Below, piece by piece: positions 1 through 8,292 of a DNA stretch of 64,000 bases. The notes under the pieces are model-generated. The model searched no databases. It worked only from the letters and a program-made list of their open reading frames with translations, and was not told where the DNA came from. Position 1 is the first letter of the stretch. Each line of letters opens with the position of its first letter. Made by a program: the position numbers and the translations under genes. Source of the stretch: a virus; the IMG/VR virus record IMGVR_UViG_3300010413_001770, positions 1-64,000 of that record. One strand, given 5' to 3'.

Positions 1-359
1 GCCATCAGCTTGACGTCGAACCCGTCGCCGACCGCGCAATGGGCGTCGAGCTTCATCACGTACGTGCCGCGGGCCGCCCGTACTCCAGCATTGGTGGCGG
101 CCCGCTGCCCGATCGCGGTCGAGTAGTGGAGGACGTTCACCCGAGGATGATCCGCGATCGGCGGGTCCGGCCAGTATCCGTCGCACACTGCGATCACTTC
201 CGTGTTGGCCTTTGCCGCCCGCACCACGTCCGTGATCGTGCGCTCGAGGAAGATCTCGTGGCGGGCCGGGATGATGACCGAGACATCGATCGCCGGGGGA
301 GTGGCCGCGGCAGCGACCGGGATGACTACCTCCCGAACAGTAGCTTCACCGGTCGTCAT
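1..359 (-). CDS. GT2-type glycosyltransferase, partial (runs off left edge)
   Basis: This gene starts at the ATG at 359 and continues past the left edge, so only the first ~119 residues are visible. After a short N-terminal extension they show a GT-A fold: beta strand VSVIIPARHE (residues ~25-34), ACDG-like VCDGYW, and KLDAHC near the end, matching the Asp-containing metal/nucleotide-sugar motif. The LDAHC form resembles polypeptide GalNAc-transferase and related GT2 enzymes. It overlaps the preceding gene (stop at 346) by 14 bases, so the two are translationally coupled. It is the most distal visible member of a glycosyltransferase cluster downstream of a Ser/Pro-repeat tail protein. Donor and acceptor cannot be read from the sequence. 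Confidence 0.8.
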   Translation of the reverse strand, partial: MTTGEATVREVVIPVAAAATPPAIDVSVIIPARHEIFLERTITDVVRAAKANTEVIAVCDGYWPDPPIADHPRVNVLHYSTAIGQRAATNAGVRAARGTYVMKLDAHCAVGDGFDVKLM

Positions 360-1092
360 GGAGCGGATTCCTTCTCGTCTTTCGGCTCGTCTGGTGAAAA
401 AGACCGAATGGATTGAAGTCGACATCGCCACAATAGTACCCGTTGGGAAACATGTAAATGATGGGGCGGTACGGATCGACCTTCCCCTTGCCGGCGTCCA
501 CCCACCGTTGCCACTGCTTGCGAAACAGCCGATCTTCCCCTTGTGGATACGGTCGCTCCACCAGGTCTTCCCGATACCCGCCGAGCTCCCAGAAGACGTC
601 CGCCCGCATGGCAAAGTTGTTCGTGAGCGGCTGGAGCTTCACGCCGTGGGATTGGAGTCGGATCTCAGGCAGTCCATATTTCTGCAACTCCTCGTAATCC
701 TGCGTAAACTCGCCCTCAACCGTCAACACGCCGAACTCGCGCTTGAACTGGATCTTCTGATACTTACTTTTTCGCACGGTATCGATCAACTCCCGGCTCA
801 GGATGTGGTCGATATCCGTCATCAGGAGCATCCGACCGGTCGCTACTCGAGCTCCAGCATTCCTCGCCAAGGCCCACGTCCAGGGGCGGGTGTCCCCCGT
901 CTGCAGGATGCGACACGCGAACGGCGTCGACTCCACCTCGAGTGGCGGGTCACTCCCATCGTCCACGAGCACGAGCTCGACATCGGCTGGTAACCCGATA
1001 CGCCGGAAATGCGCCACTTGCCGCCGCACCACCTCGTGAGAGTTGAGCACCGGGATGACGATCGAGACCCGGGTCTGCCGATCAACACTCAT
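346..1092 (-). CDS. GT2 family glycosyltransferase
   Basis: This 248-residue GT-A protein begins SVDRQTRVSIVIPVLNSHE and contains VLVDDGSDPP, the classic GT2 nucleotide-sugar pocket. TRPWTWALARNAGARVATG followed by LLMTDIDH supplies the expected R-N-x-G helix and the DxD-like metal site. Later EDRLFRKQW fits the ED catalytic base region. The start at 1092 is chosen because its ATG overlaps the TGA of the upstream radical SAM gene (ATGA). Family members transfer a sugar from a nucleotide donor to a glycan, lipid or protein. The substrate is unknown; the genomic context suggests virion glycosylation. Confidence 0.9.
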   Translation of the reverse strand: MSVDRQTRVSIVIPVLNSHEVVRRQVAHFRRIGLPADVELVLVDDGSDPPLEVESTPFACRILQTGDTRPWTWALARNAGARVATGRMLLMTDIDHILSRELIDTVRKSKYQKIQFKREFGVLTVEGEFTQDYEELQKYGLPEIRLQSHGVKLQPLTNNFAMRADVFWELGGYREDLVERPYPQGEDRLFRKQWQRWVDAGKGKVDPYRPIIYMFPNGYYCGDVDFNPFGLFHQTSRKTRRNPLHDDR

Positions 1093-1844
1093 GCCGCCTC
1101 CACGGTAATCGTTCGACGCTCCCTGGCGGTCTTCGGGCACGTCCGGCAATACGGTACTCGTTTCCGTCCACCCGGATGCCTAAGCCCCATCACGACGCGC
1201 ACGTGACCCTCGTGTTCCCACAGACTGGGGATCGGGTCCAGGATCGCGTTCCCCAGGTACACATCTGGTGTGATCTCGTCGCAGCACAGGCACACGTCCC
1301 CTTGGTGGTTGACGATGAGATTACCCGCCGCGTGCCGACAGTGGAACTCGAGCGCTTCGTCATGGCCGCTGCCGCCACGACTGCCAAGAAAGTGCGTACT
1401 CCGGTGCTTCCCTCCGGTGAACCGAATGGCCGTCCGGTAGAATAAACTCCGGATAGTGCCCTTCCGGCCTTCCATCTCACGACTCGGGTACAGCGCAACC
1501 CGAATCGAGTCCACCCATCCGTCCAGGTCAGCTGCCAACCGCTTAGTCAGCATATCTCCGTTCGTGCAGAATAGGACATGTGGGTATCCTAGTTCCTTGG
1601 CCATCCTGACAAACACCGGCAACCTGGGGTCCAGTGTCGGCTCATTATACAAGTTGAATGCCACCCGCCGGACATTCCCCCTCTTCCGACCGGCTTCCAG
1701 TAGACCGACCACGGTCTCCGTCGGCAGGTAATTCTGCGAGAACCACGGTTTGATCCTGTCTCGGTCCGGGTACGTCTGCCGGAGACACGTCACGCACGCC
1801 CGGTTACACCAGGACGACGTTTCAATCTGCAGAACGTGAAACAT
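1089..1844 (-). CDS. Radical SAM protein with SPASM-like C-terminus
   Basis: The 251-residue protein opens with ETSSWCNRACVTC, a CxxxCxxC motif that binds the radical-SAM 4Fe-4S cluster. NLYNEPTLDP and LFCTNGDML match later strands of the partial TIM barrel. The C-terminal third has CRHAAGNLIVNHQGD, CLCCDE and YCRTCPK, a cysteine-rich arrangement like SPASM/twitch auxiliary cluster domains. Such proteins modify peptides, sugars or cofactors by radical chemistry. It lies between a sulfotransferase and a GT2, with ATGA coupling to the latter, so a sugar- or protein-modifying role is likely. The exact reaction cannot be inferred. Confidence 0.87.
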   Translation of the reverse strand: MFHVLQIETSSWCNRACVTCLRQTYPDRDRIKPWFSQNYLPTETVVGLLEAGRKRGNVRRVAFNLYNEPTLDPRLPVFVRMAKELGYPHVLFCTNGDMLTKRLAADLDGWVDSIRVALYPSREMEGRKGTIRSLFYRTAIRFTGGKHRSTHFLGSRGGSGHDEALEFHCRHAAGNLIVNHQGDVCLCCDEITPDVYLGNAILDPIPSLWEHEGHVRVVMGLRHPGGRKRVPYCRTCPKTARERRTITVEAA

Positions 1845-1859
1845 CGGTCGCCGTCTCCG

Positions 1860-2468
1860 TCAGTCCCCAAACGTATACCCGAGTGCCTCGAGATCCGTCC
1901 GGTAGATCCCTGCTACCGTCTCCCGACTCTCATCGTCGTAGTACTCCGTGTACCGCGCGTGCCGACTGGAGTTCCGGTGCGGGAGAATGTGTGTCTCCCC
2001 GATCCGACCGGCAATGTAGGCCCAGTCCCGATGCAGATGCTCGAACCGGCCGACAAACATCTCCCGGATCGGCTCCCCTTCCCGCATGTAGGTGTAGTAC
2101 TGGGCGCGGAAATGCCGGTTCACGTCCGGACCCGTCACGCCCAACACCTCCCGCACATAGGCCGAGAAGCCCCACTGGGGCTCGATCTCGCCGCGCTGCT
2201 GTAGGAAATGGAATGCACTCACGACATAGTCGAACGGATTCCGCACAAACGTGAACCACAGCACGTCGTCCGGGCGCGGGGCGAACATGTTGTCCCAGAC
2301 CGCCTGCCAGTTACGCGGACCACGACGATACCGGACCTGCCGACCGTAGAGCACCCCGAGCATGATCGACTTCTGCGCCGTCTTGGCGTTCCCGACGCAC
2401 GCCCACTGCCCCCGAGCGTCGAGATCCGGCCGCATCCCCTCCAGATACCGAAGTGTCGCGGCGTCCAT
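1860..2468 (-). CDS. Sulfotransferase-like P-loop protein
   Basis: The protein has 202 residues. The start at 2468 overlaps the upstream methyltransferase TGA (ATGA). GNAKTAQKSIMLGVL (residues ~29-43) is a variant of the PAPS-binding P-loop of sulfotransferase family 2 (K-T-A-x-x-S). FTFVRNPFDYVVSAFHFL matches the 3'-phosphate-binding R-x-P...S motif. The rest is helix-rich, ending in KALGY-type sequence (EALGYTFGD) typical of cytosolic carbohydrate sulfotransferases. The predicted role is transfer of sulfate from PAPS to a glycan or other hydroxyl. It is within the glycosyltransferase operon. Confidence is moderate because the P-loop is divergent. Confidence 0.72.
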   Translation of the reverse strand: MDAATLRYLEGMRPDLDARGQWACVGNAKTAQKSIMLGVLYGRQVRYRRGPRNWQAVWDNMFAPRPDDVLWFTFVRNPFDYVVSAFHFLQQRGEIEPQWGFSAYVREVLGVTGPDVNRHFRAQYYTYMREGEPIREMFVGRFEHLHRDWAYIAGRIGETHILPHRNSSRHARYTEYYDDESRETVAGIYRTDLEALGYTFGD

Positions 2469-3130
2469 CAGGCGCGCTCCGATCCGCGCTGCCAGAACGC
2501 GGTCGGCTCGTAGTCCCGGGTCACGTACCAGGGCTCGATCCGGTGACAGTGCGTGTAGGCGTCGACCGCCTGGATGACGCCGGATAAGCGGAAGTGGCAA
2601 TAGTCGTGGACCATCACCAATCCGCCCGTCCGGACCTTGGGGACGAACTGGATGATATCCTGGACCGCCTCGTCGAACGTGTGGTCGCCATCGATGTAGA
2701 CGAAATCCAAGCTCCCGTCCTCGAAGCTGGGGACGGCCATTCGGCTCGTCATACGCAAGAGTGCTACATTCCGGTACTCCGCCAGGTTCGCTTGAGCATC
2801 CCGGTACACCTTCTCCTGCTCCGCCTGGTTGGTCCGATGGTACGCTTGGTACGGGTCGACGCACACGAGCTCGAGTCCCGGGATGACATCCAGCCAGATT
2901 CGTGCGGACTGGCCATACCGCGTCCCGAGCTCCAGCCCGAGTTTCAACCCCATGTCCGCCATGGCGCCCGCGAGCGCCAACCGGCCGTGATTCCGGCCGG
3001 CCCGCGGCGTAGCGAGTATCGGCATGTTGTCCCGGCCGCGGACGAACCGGAAATGCTTCTGGAGGATCCCGTACAGTTCCGCTGCTGGGTCGGTGCGTTT
3101 CCTCTTCCTCTCTTGTTCACGTTTCGGCAT
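2468..3130 (-). CDS. Class I SAM-dependent methyltransferase (Methyltransf_24-like)
   Basis: The 220-residue protein has a basic N-terminus (PKREQERKRKR) followed by a Rossmann methyltransferase core: LGLELGTRYGQSARIW (SAM motif I), LVCVDPYQ (motif II acid), LDFVYIDGDHTFDEAVQDI (motif IV/V with the DGDH signature) and GGLVMVHDY. The DGDH signature is typical of Methyltransf_24 enzymes found in cell-surface sugar loci. The start at 3130 was chosen because it gives a 14-base overlap with the upstream gene. A longer in-frame extension would intrude deep into that gene. Likely role: O-methylation of a sugar in the neighbouring glycan pathway. Confidence 0.85.
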   Translation of the reverse strand: MPKREQERKRKRTDPAAELYGILQKHFRFVRGRDNMPILATPRAGRNHGRLALAGAMADMGLKLGLELGTRYGQSARIWLDVIPGLELVCVDPYQAYHRTNQAEQEKVYRDAQANLAEYRNVALLRMTSRMAVPSFEDGSLDFVYIDGDHTFDEAVQDIIQFVPKVRTGGLVMVHDYCHFRLSGVIQAVDAYTHCHRIEPWYVTRDYEPTAFWQRGSERA

Positions 3131-3839
3131 TGTCTCCCTCGTTGAATATCTCCGTGAGATGGTCGGCGCGCCCCCAACCGGGGATCTCAATCGCTTTGAT
3201 CTCCCCGATGGAGCGCTTCAGGCCCTTACGGCCAATGTAGGTCGGTGACAGTCCTTGCGGATGCGCCACGTTCACGATCGGGTCCGATCCCCACCACTCG
3301 ACCGCCGGAACGGGTGTCACGCCGAGCTGCGTCTCGACGTCTCGGCGCCCGAGCTCCCCGGCGGCTGGACCCCCCTTCTCCCCCGGCCACTTCGTCATTC
3401 GTTCCTCGAGCGCCCCAATGATCACGTCGGTGTGCCCAATCAGGGCAAAGTTCCCCCACTTTCGGACGACGCCGAACATCGGGCGCCCCACCCAGGAGAG
3501 CACCGTCCACCGCGAACGATTGTAAGCTACCGATCCGGGTGGCGGGCGAAACTCATAGAAGTGTTTCCGCGTGTACAGCGTGTCGTCCTCCGCAATCCCA
3601 ATGTAGGGAGTACGCACAAACGTCGCAGCGTTCAACATCTGCCGGTAGACGTTCCAGCCGCTCTTCGGCTCGGTCTGGAGGATATTTGGGTCGCCGAACG
3701 CCACCGGCACTCGGGAGACCGAGATCACGGGCGCGTCGTCGACCGCGTACTTCAGCGTCTCGAGCTGGAAATCCGTCCACCGCGGCCGGAGCTCGTTGTT
3801 GGTCAGGAAGATCACGGTCAGGTCGGCAGTGTCGCTCAC
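3117..3839 (-). CDS. Putative GT-A glycosyltransferase
   Basis: This 240-residue protein begins DLTVIFLTNNELRPRW, a typical first strand of GT-A enzymes. RTPYIGIAEDDTLYTRKH contains EDD, which fits the DxD metal-binding site. Later FALIGHTDVIIGALEERM and EWWGSDPIVNVAHPQG may form the acceptor side. It starts 3 bases downstream of the stop of the Ser/Pro-repeat tail protein, so the two must be co-transcribed. That adjacency is the best clue to its acceptor. It could instead be an inactive GT-fold protein. Donor sugar unknown. Confidence 0.72.
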   Translation of the reverse strand: MSDTADLTVIFLTNNELRPRWTDFQLETLKYAVDDAPVISVSRVPVAFGDPNILQTEPKSGWNVYRQMLNAATFVRTPYIGIAEDDTLYTRKHFYEFRPPPGSVAYNRSRWTVLSWVGRPMFGVVRKWGNFALIGHTDVIIGALEERMTKWPGEKGGPAAGELGRRDVETQLGVTPVPAVEWWGSDPIVNVAHPQGLSPTYIGRKGLKRSIGEIKAIEIPGWGRADHLTEIFNEGDNAET

Positions 3840-3842
3840 CGG

Positions 3843-6545
3843 CTACCTCCTCGGCGGCAGATCGAATCGGCGCAGACGGGAGACGAGAGAGCGGAAGCTC
3901 CTCGATCGTGTCCCGATGTCGGTGAAGTCCTTGATGGCTTTGCGACCGGCGGACGGACTTGCTGACGGGGAAGCGGAGGGGGAAGCGGAGGGGGAAGCGC
4001 TGCCGCTCGGGCTAGCCGACGGGGACTGGGAGGGGGAGGCAGAAGGTGTGGCGCTCGGGCTTGCAGACGGAGTGCCGGACGGAGAAGCGGATGGACTCGC
4101 GGACGGCGTGGCGCTAGGACTGGCAGATGGGGAAGCACTCGGCGTCCCGGATGGGGAAGCGCTGGGAGTAGCCGACGGGCTGGCCGACGGACTCTCCGAG
4201 GGTGAAGCAGAAGGTGAAGCGGACGGCGTTCCGGACGGGGAAGCCGAAGGGGATGCCGATGGGCTTGCTGACGGAGATGCAGATGGACTAGCCGAAGGAC
4301 TGCCGGACGGGCTGGCTGACGGCGTGGCACTCGGGCTAGCGGATGGGCTCTCCGACGGTGTCCCGGATGGGCTCTCGCTAGGGCTAGCACTCGGACTGGC
4401 GCTAGGGCTGGCCGACGGTGAGGCACTCGGGGAAGCAGACACCGACGGACTTGCACTGGGGCTCTCCGAGGGAGACGCCGACGGACTTGCGGACGGAGAC
4501 GCACTAGGGCTGACACTGGGGCTAGCACTCGGGCTAGCCGACGGTGAGGCGCTTCCAGTTACGCTCGGACTTGCCGACGGTGTCCCACTTGGGCTTGCAC
4601 TCGGCGTCCCGGACGGGGAAGCACTGGGACTCGCGGACGGAGTGCCGGACGGGCTTCCACTAGGAGAAGCAGAGGGTGTCCCGCTAGGACTGGCACTTGG
4701 GCTTGCCGAGGGGGAGGCTGACGGACTCGCGGACGGGCTTGCCGACGGGGAAGCGCTCGGCGATGCAGACGGGCTCTCCGATGGTGTACCACTTGGACTT
4801 GCTGATGGACTCCCAGACGGAGATGCCGACGCGCTCGGACTGGCACTGGGGCTAGCCGACGGTGACGCACTCGGACTAGCACTGGGAGTACCGGACGGCG
4901 TGCCACTCGGACTCTCCGACGGAGAAGCGGAGGGAGAAGCACTCGGCGTTCCGCTTGGGCTTGCAGACGGAGACTCTGACGGGCTCGCCGACGGACTAGC
5001 ACTAGGACTAGCGCTCGGGGTACTCACCGTCGTGTCGTCATACCGTTCCCGGAACCACAGATCCTCGTAATTCGCAAGTCCTACGACGACCCAGTTGTCC
5101 TCGTGATCCTGTATGAGTGCCGTCCCGTCTGAGTACGGGTCGACATCGTCGTCCGACGCTGCTCGAGTCCGGAGGTGGTTCGCCGCAGTCCCTAGAGCAC
5201 TGACGTGAATCACCGCCCAGTACGTCACGCCGGACGACAGCTGCACGTCCCCGGTGAACTCAAAAAAGTGCTGCCCTGCCGTCGTGCCGAAGTTGGCGAT
5301 ATTGTACGACGCCGACGTGTCGAGCACCGTTCCGATGTCCGGCTCGCCTCCGCTATCCGGATGGATTTCTACCCACACGGTCCCGGTCGGGGTGCCCACC
5401 TTCCAGACGTAGGCCTCGAATCCGCAGATGTCCGCCGTTACGGACGGGACGAACGACTGGCCAACGTGGCGGAAGTCGTTGTATCCGAAATTCACATCGG
5501 AGTCTTCGTCCGTCTGTTCCTGGTCGACAATACAGTTCGGACCCGGAGAGGGGCTAGCCGACGGCGAGGCGGATGGACTCGCACTCGGTGTTCCACTGGG
5601 GCTTGCCGACGGTGTTCCACTGGGGCTGGCACTGGGAGACGCCGAGGGGGACGCGCTCGGACTTGCACTGGGCGTACCGGACGGACTCTCCGAGGGACTA
5701 GCCGACGGTGAGGCTGAAGCGCTCGGACTCGCACTGGGCGTACCGGACGGAGATCCACTCGGGCTCGCCGAGGGACTCTCTGACGGGCTTGCTGACGGAC
5801 TCGCCGACGGCGAGGCGGATGGCGACCCCGAAGGACTAGCCGACGGGGAAGCGGACGCCGAGGCGCTGGGAGACGCGCTCGGGCTCGCCGATGGACTCGC
5901 GCTGGGAGATGCGGATGGAGACGCGCTCGGGCCGCCGCCCACACTACTCGGCGCCGTGTCTCCGTTGGTGCCTACGCCCAGCTGATAGATTGTTGCCGAG
6001 GAGGTCAGACTGTAACAACTTCCACCTGCCCATCCTGCTGCTGTAGGACCGTTGGGGTCTGTTGTATCAATATCCCACCCAGGTTCCGCCCCACCATCGG
6101 CCCAGATCTTTGCTTGACACGTTGTATCACTAGATCCATTGATTCTAAATCGTACCCAATAGTCGGTATCTGCGCTTATAGTAACCCCTGTTGTTGCAAC
6201 CTGCACAGGTGTATCAGAACCGCTACAATAATAGATCCGAAACGAACTTGAAAAAACTCGGACTGCATATAGTGTAGCTGATTCGTCGCCGCCGGAACCG
6301 CGAGAAAAAAGAATGTAATTAGCGGCTGAGAGGCTGCTGAAAGTTACCTTTATTAGTATTTCTACATCATAATGATTGCCATCTTCAACATCAGTCCACG
6401 ATCTGTTAACCCAGTCATTCGTCGCGCCAGTTGTTTGAACAAGATTTCCACCAGAAACACTCCAATCCGTAGACGGACTGGTGTTGTATCGAGCTGTCCA
6501 GTCAGTTGCAAAATCGGCGAAGTCGTCAGTAAAATATGTTGCCAC
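3843..6545 (-). CDS. Large tail/surface protein with mucin-like Ser-Pro repeats
   Basis: This 900-residue protein has five blocks. Residues 1-203 look like a beta-sandwich (concanavalin/LamG-like, FTDDFADFATDW onwards). Residues ~204-336 are low-complexity SASPS/SGTPS repeats. Residues ~337-508 form a second beta-rich domain (QSFVPSV...VTYWAVIHV), similar to choice-of-anchor or carbohydrate-binding modules. Residues ~509-865 are a second repeat tract. The C-terminus is a short basic tail. The start is a GTG one base after the previous TAG. It lies at the end of the tail gene series, suggesting a receptor-binding or decoration protein. The repeats are rich in Ser/Thr and Pro like O-glycosylated mucins, and glycosyltransferase genes follow immediately. 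The DNA of the first domain is clearly AT-richer than the repeats. Confidence 0.8.
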   Translation of the reverse strand: MATYFTDDFADFATDWTARYNTSPSTDWSVSGGNLVQTTGATNDWVNRSWTDVEDGNHYDVEILIKVTFSSLSAANYILFSRGSGGDESATLYAVRVFSSSFRIYYCSGSDTPVQVATTGVTISADTDYWVRFRINGSSDTTCQAKIWADGGAEPGWDIDTTDPNGPTAAGWAGGSCYSLTSSATIYQLGVGTNGDTAPSSVGGGPSASPSASPSASPSASPSASPSASASASPSASPSGSPSASPSASPSASPSESPSASPSGSPSGTPSASPSASASPSASPSESPSGTPSASPSASPSASPSASPSGTPSASPSGTPSASPSASPSASPSPGPNCIVDQEQTDEDSDVNFGYNDFRHVGQSFVPSVTADICGFEAYVWKVGTPTGTVWVEIHPDSGGEPDIGTVLDTSASYNIANFGTTAGQHFFEFTGDVQLSSGVTYWAVIHVSALGTAANHLRTRAASDDDVDPYSDGTALIQDHEDNWVVVGLANYEDLWFRERYDDTTVSTPSASPSASPSASPSESPSASPSGTPSASPSASPSESPSGTPSGTPSASPSASPSASPSASPSASASPSGSPSASPSGTPSESPSASPSASPSASPSASPSASPSASPSASPSGTPSASPSGSPSGTPSASPSASPSGTPSASPSGTPSASPSVTGSASPSASPSASPSVSPSASPSASPSASPSESPSASPSVSASPSASPSASPSASPSASPSESPSGTPSESPSASPSATPSASPSGSPSASPSASPSASPSASPSASPSGTPSASPSASPSESPSASPSATPSASPSGTPSASPSASPSATPSASPSASPSGTPSASPSATPSASPSQSPSASPSGSASPSASPSASPSASPSAGRKAIKDFTDIGTRSRSFRSLVSRLRRFDLPPRR
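3951..5019 (-). repeat. Ser-x-Ser-Pro coding repeat tract 1
   Basis: This is a degenerate 12-base tandem repeat encoding about 356 residues of S-[AGEVT]-[ST]-P units. The protein pattern is nearly invariant, whereas synonymous codons vary strongly from unit to unit (agc/tcg/tct/tcc for Ser; ccg/cca/ccc/cct for Pro). That argues for selection on the protein repeat rather than recent DNA slippage. Confidence 0.9.
5541..5937 (-). repeat. Ser-x-Ser-Pro coding repeat tract 2
   Basis: A second tract in the same gene, of about 132 residues, linking the N-terminal beta-sandwich to the middle domain. It shows the same four-residue period and codon scatter as the larger tract. Confidence 0.9.
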
Positions 6546-6546
6546 A

Positions 6547-6936
6547 CTAGCTCTCTATATCGACCACATCACCTGCTTCGATATTTATTGTTGTGTGCAT
6601 CTGATGAACGACATAATGCAGAACCTCACGCATAGTCATCTGGTTCTTGATTGCGCTTGTTTCAAACCCAGCATGGCCTAAAGCGTTTATTGTCACATTA
6701 CGTACATTCGGCGGCAAACTCCCCCACGTATTATCAAGCGCTGTATCAGGCCACAAATAAATATCCGGATCGGCACTGAGATCAGTAAGATCGGAGGCTG
6801 CCAACTGTCCAACAGCCCAGTTGAATCCTTGTTTTGACCAAACTCGGCTGTTGCATGGGTATAGATTCGTTTTTGGAACTCTCGTTTCCTCGCCTTCATA
6901 ATCACCCATCGGGCAAACAAACCAGCGTTTCATCAC
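6547..6936 (-). CDS. Hypothetical tail-region protein
   Basis: The 129-residue protein has no family I recognise. It begins MMKRWFVCPMGDYEGEETRVPKT and has two Cys in the first 30 residues. It is mixed in composition, with no signal peptide or membrane segment. TMREVLHYVVHQMHTT near the end is probably helical. A ribosome-binding sequence (ggagaag) precedes the ATG. It lies one base upstream of the GTG of the large Ser/Pro-repeat protein, so translational coupling is likely and a chaperone or partner role is plausible. It belongs to an AT-richer block shared with the first domain of that neighbour. Confidence 0.65.
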   Translation of the reverse strand: MMKRWFVCPMGDYEGEETRVPKTNLYPCNSRVWSKQGFNWAVGQLAASDLTDLSADPDIYLWPDTALDNTWGSLPPNVRNVTINALGHAGFETSAIKNQMTMREVLHYVVHQMHTTINIEAGDVVDIES

Positions 6937-7125
6937 TTCTTCTCCATTTAGCTAATTCCGAGGACGCTGTTTTCGGCGATGACGCTAAAGACTACCGGCA
7001 TATAGACCTCCGTAAATTCTCAACTGAGTTTACTGTCCGAATCGTCTCGAAAACTCCAACAAACACTCCGACCGGACTCTTCTAAGGTCACTCCCGTCGG
7101 AGTCCCCGTCCCCGTCCGGGTCCTC

Positions 7126-7503
7126 TCACTGCCGCCGCAAATTCTTCACGCGCCCCGGCGCTCTCGGCGGTCGGAAGATCTCATCCGAGTAGTCGCTCCG
7201 CAGACCGAACGCGTTATAGGCCACTGCCGAGAAGTAGTACACTTGATACTCGTTCGGGAGCTCCACCACGAACTCCGTCACGGTGCCGGCGTCCACTTCC
7301 GAGTCGTACCCGGTCCATGCCGGATCGGCCCGGGAGCGGACGCCGTAGTAAACGATATACCCCGTGACGTTCTCTTCCGGCGGGTTGGGGTCCCACGCCA
7401 GTGTGACGGGTTCGGCGTTGGCGACCGCCGCGGCCAGAACGAGCGCCGCAACGATAAACCCCAGAACGAGTCCACGATGCCCCCGACGCACCTCAGTCGT
7501 CAT
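7126..7503 (-). CDS. Secreted fibronectin type III-like protein
   Basis: The 125-residue protein has an N-terminal signal peptide: basic RRGHRG, hydrophobic LVLGFIVAALVLAAAVANA, then a likely cleavage site. The mature part VTLAWDPNPPEENVTGYIVYYG...YYFSAVAYNAFGLRSDYSDEI is a clear fibronectin type III fold, with the W in strand B and the YxxxVxAxNxxG strand F motif. Export of a small phage FN3 protein suggests action in the periplasm or at the cell surface, or attachment to virions during lysis. The start overlaps the preceding gene by 11 bases. Confidence 0.78.
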   Translation of the reverse strand: MTTEVRRGHRGLVLGFIVAALVLAAAVANAEPVTLAWDPNPPEENVTGYIVYYGVRSRADPAWTGYDSEVDAGTVTEFVVELPNEYQVYYFSAVAYNAFGLRSDYSDEIFRPPRAPGRVKNLRRQ

Positions 7504-7708
7504 TGTCCGGGATGTCCAGCGTCCGCCGAATCATGCTACAGAGGGGGAGAATCGTCGCGTCGTCGAGCTTCGACTCCGACTTCTCCACGGCGTCCTCGAT
7601 CGCGTCGAGCGCTTTGTCGAGGCCCCCCTTGACGATCTCCGTCGGGAGAAGATTGACGAGCTGCGGCACGAGGACGTTGAGGACGTTGAGGAAGATAGAC
7701 CCTGCCAT
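7493..7708 (-). CDS. Small helical hypothetical protein
   Basis: The protein is 71 residues long. It starts MAGSIFLNVLNVLVPQLVNLLPTE, an amphipathic to hydrophobic stretch too interrupted for a confident membrane helix, followed by a charged helix (EDAVEKSESKLDD). A good ribosome-binding site (gaaggagat) precedes the ATG. It overlaps the FN3 protein gene, so the pair is co-translated. A holin or lysis-accessory role was considered because of the hydrophobic N-terminus and the secreted neighbour, but there is no positive evidence. Family unknown. Confidence 0.6.
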   Translation of the reverse strand: MAGSIFLNVLNVLVPQLVNLLPTEIVKGGLDKALDAIEDAVEKSESKLDDATILPLCSMIRRTLDIPDNDD

Positions 7709-7888
7709 GGATGATCTCCTTCGGTGAGAGGCGACTCGAACACTGCCCTCTACCTACAATGGTCCGCGCGCAGTGCTCGGTCTATGTGGACGATCCAGCA
7801 GAACTGGCAACGCGTGTTCGGGAGGCCAAACACCCATAAATTGATCAACCGCCCACACACGCATCGGGGCAGATCGGGTAGAGAGGGA

Positions 7889-8152
7889 CTAGGGCTTCTT
7901 CTCGCCGGAAGTCTTTTCTCCTCCGCCCCCTCCTCCGAGTCGCTTCACTTCCGCGATGCCCGCTAGACCAAAGTCCTTGAGCATCCCCGTGACGGCATCC
8001 ATCATGCCGGCCTCGAACAACGTCATCGACTCGTAGTTCATTCCGGACCACGTCATAGATCCGGAGTCGAACATCGGCTCCTCGTCCTCCTTGCCGATCT
8101 CCTCGACGACGAATTGTAGCTTCACGCGGTATCTGGAATCAGGTTGTGCCAT
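7889..8152 (-). CDS. Hypothetical protein
   Basis: The start at 8152 is chosen for its strong ribosome-binding site (aaaaggagac), giving 87 residues. The sequence begins MAQPDSRYRVKLQFVVEEIG, a likely beta-strand region. A Met-rich middle follows (TWSGMNYESMTLFEAGMMD), and the end is flexible and basic with a Gly run (GGGGGGEKTSGEKKP). The charged flexible tail and the position among tail genes suggest a small virion or assembly protein. No family recognised. Confidence 0.6.
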   Translation of the reverse strand: MAQPDSRYRVKLQFVVEEIGKEDEEPMFDSGSMTWSGMNYESMTLFEAGMMDAVTGMLKDFGLAGIAEVKRLGGGGGGEKTSGEKKP

Positions 8153-8256
8153 TTCCTGTCTCCTTTTCAATCTCTATTCAGGATGTTATACTTAATCGCG
8201 ACAGATAATCAGACTCTCAGGCGCTCTCTTTGTAATCAGCTAGCGGTTATCGGTCT

Positions 8257-8292
8257 ACGGTCCTACGGTCCTACAGTCCTACAGTCCTACGG
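8257..8292. repeat. 9-base tandem repeat
   Basis: Four near-perfect copies of a 9-base unit (tcctacggt / tcctacagt) just after, and slightly overlapping, the stop of the preceding minus-strand gene. On the minus strand each copy contains TAG, so the block reads as repeated stop codons in one frame. Confidence 0.8.

Noticed and set aside
3796-5070. Long plus-strand frame through the Ser/Pro repeat (DGEADGLAD-type protein)
   Set aside because: It is the antisense of the repeat tract. The opposite frame has domain structure, correct operon position and overlaps with neighbours.
7493-7708. Holin
   Set aside because: The hydrophobic N-terminus is too broken for a membrane helix and no lysin is visible next to it.
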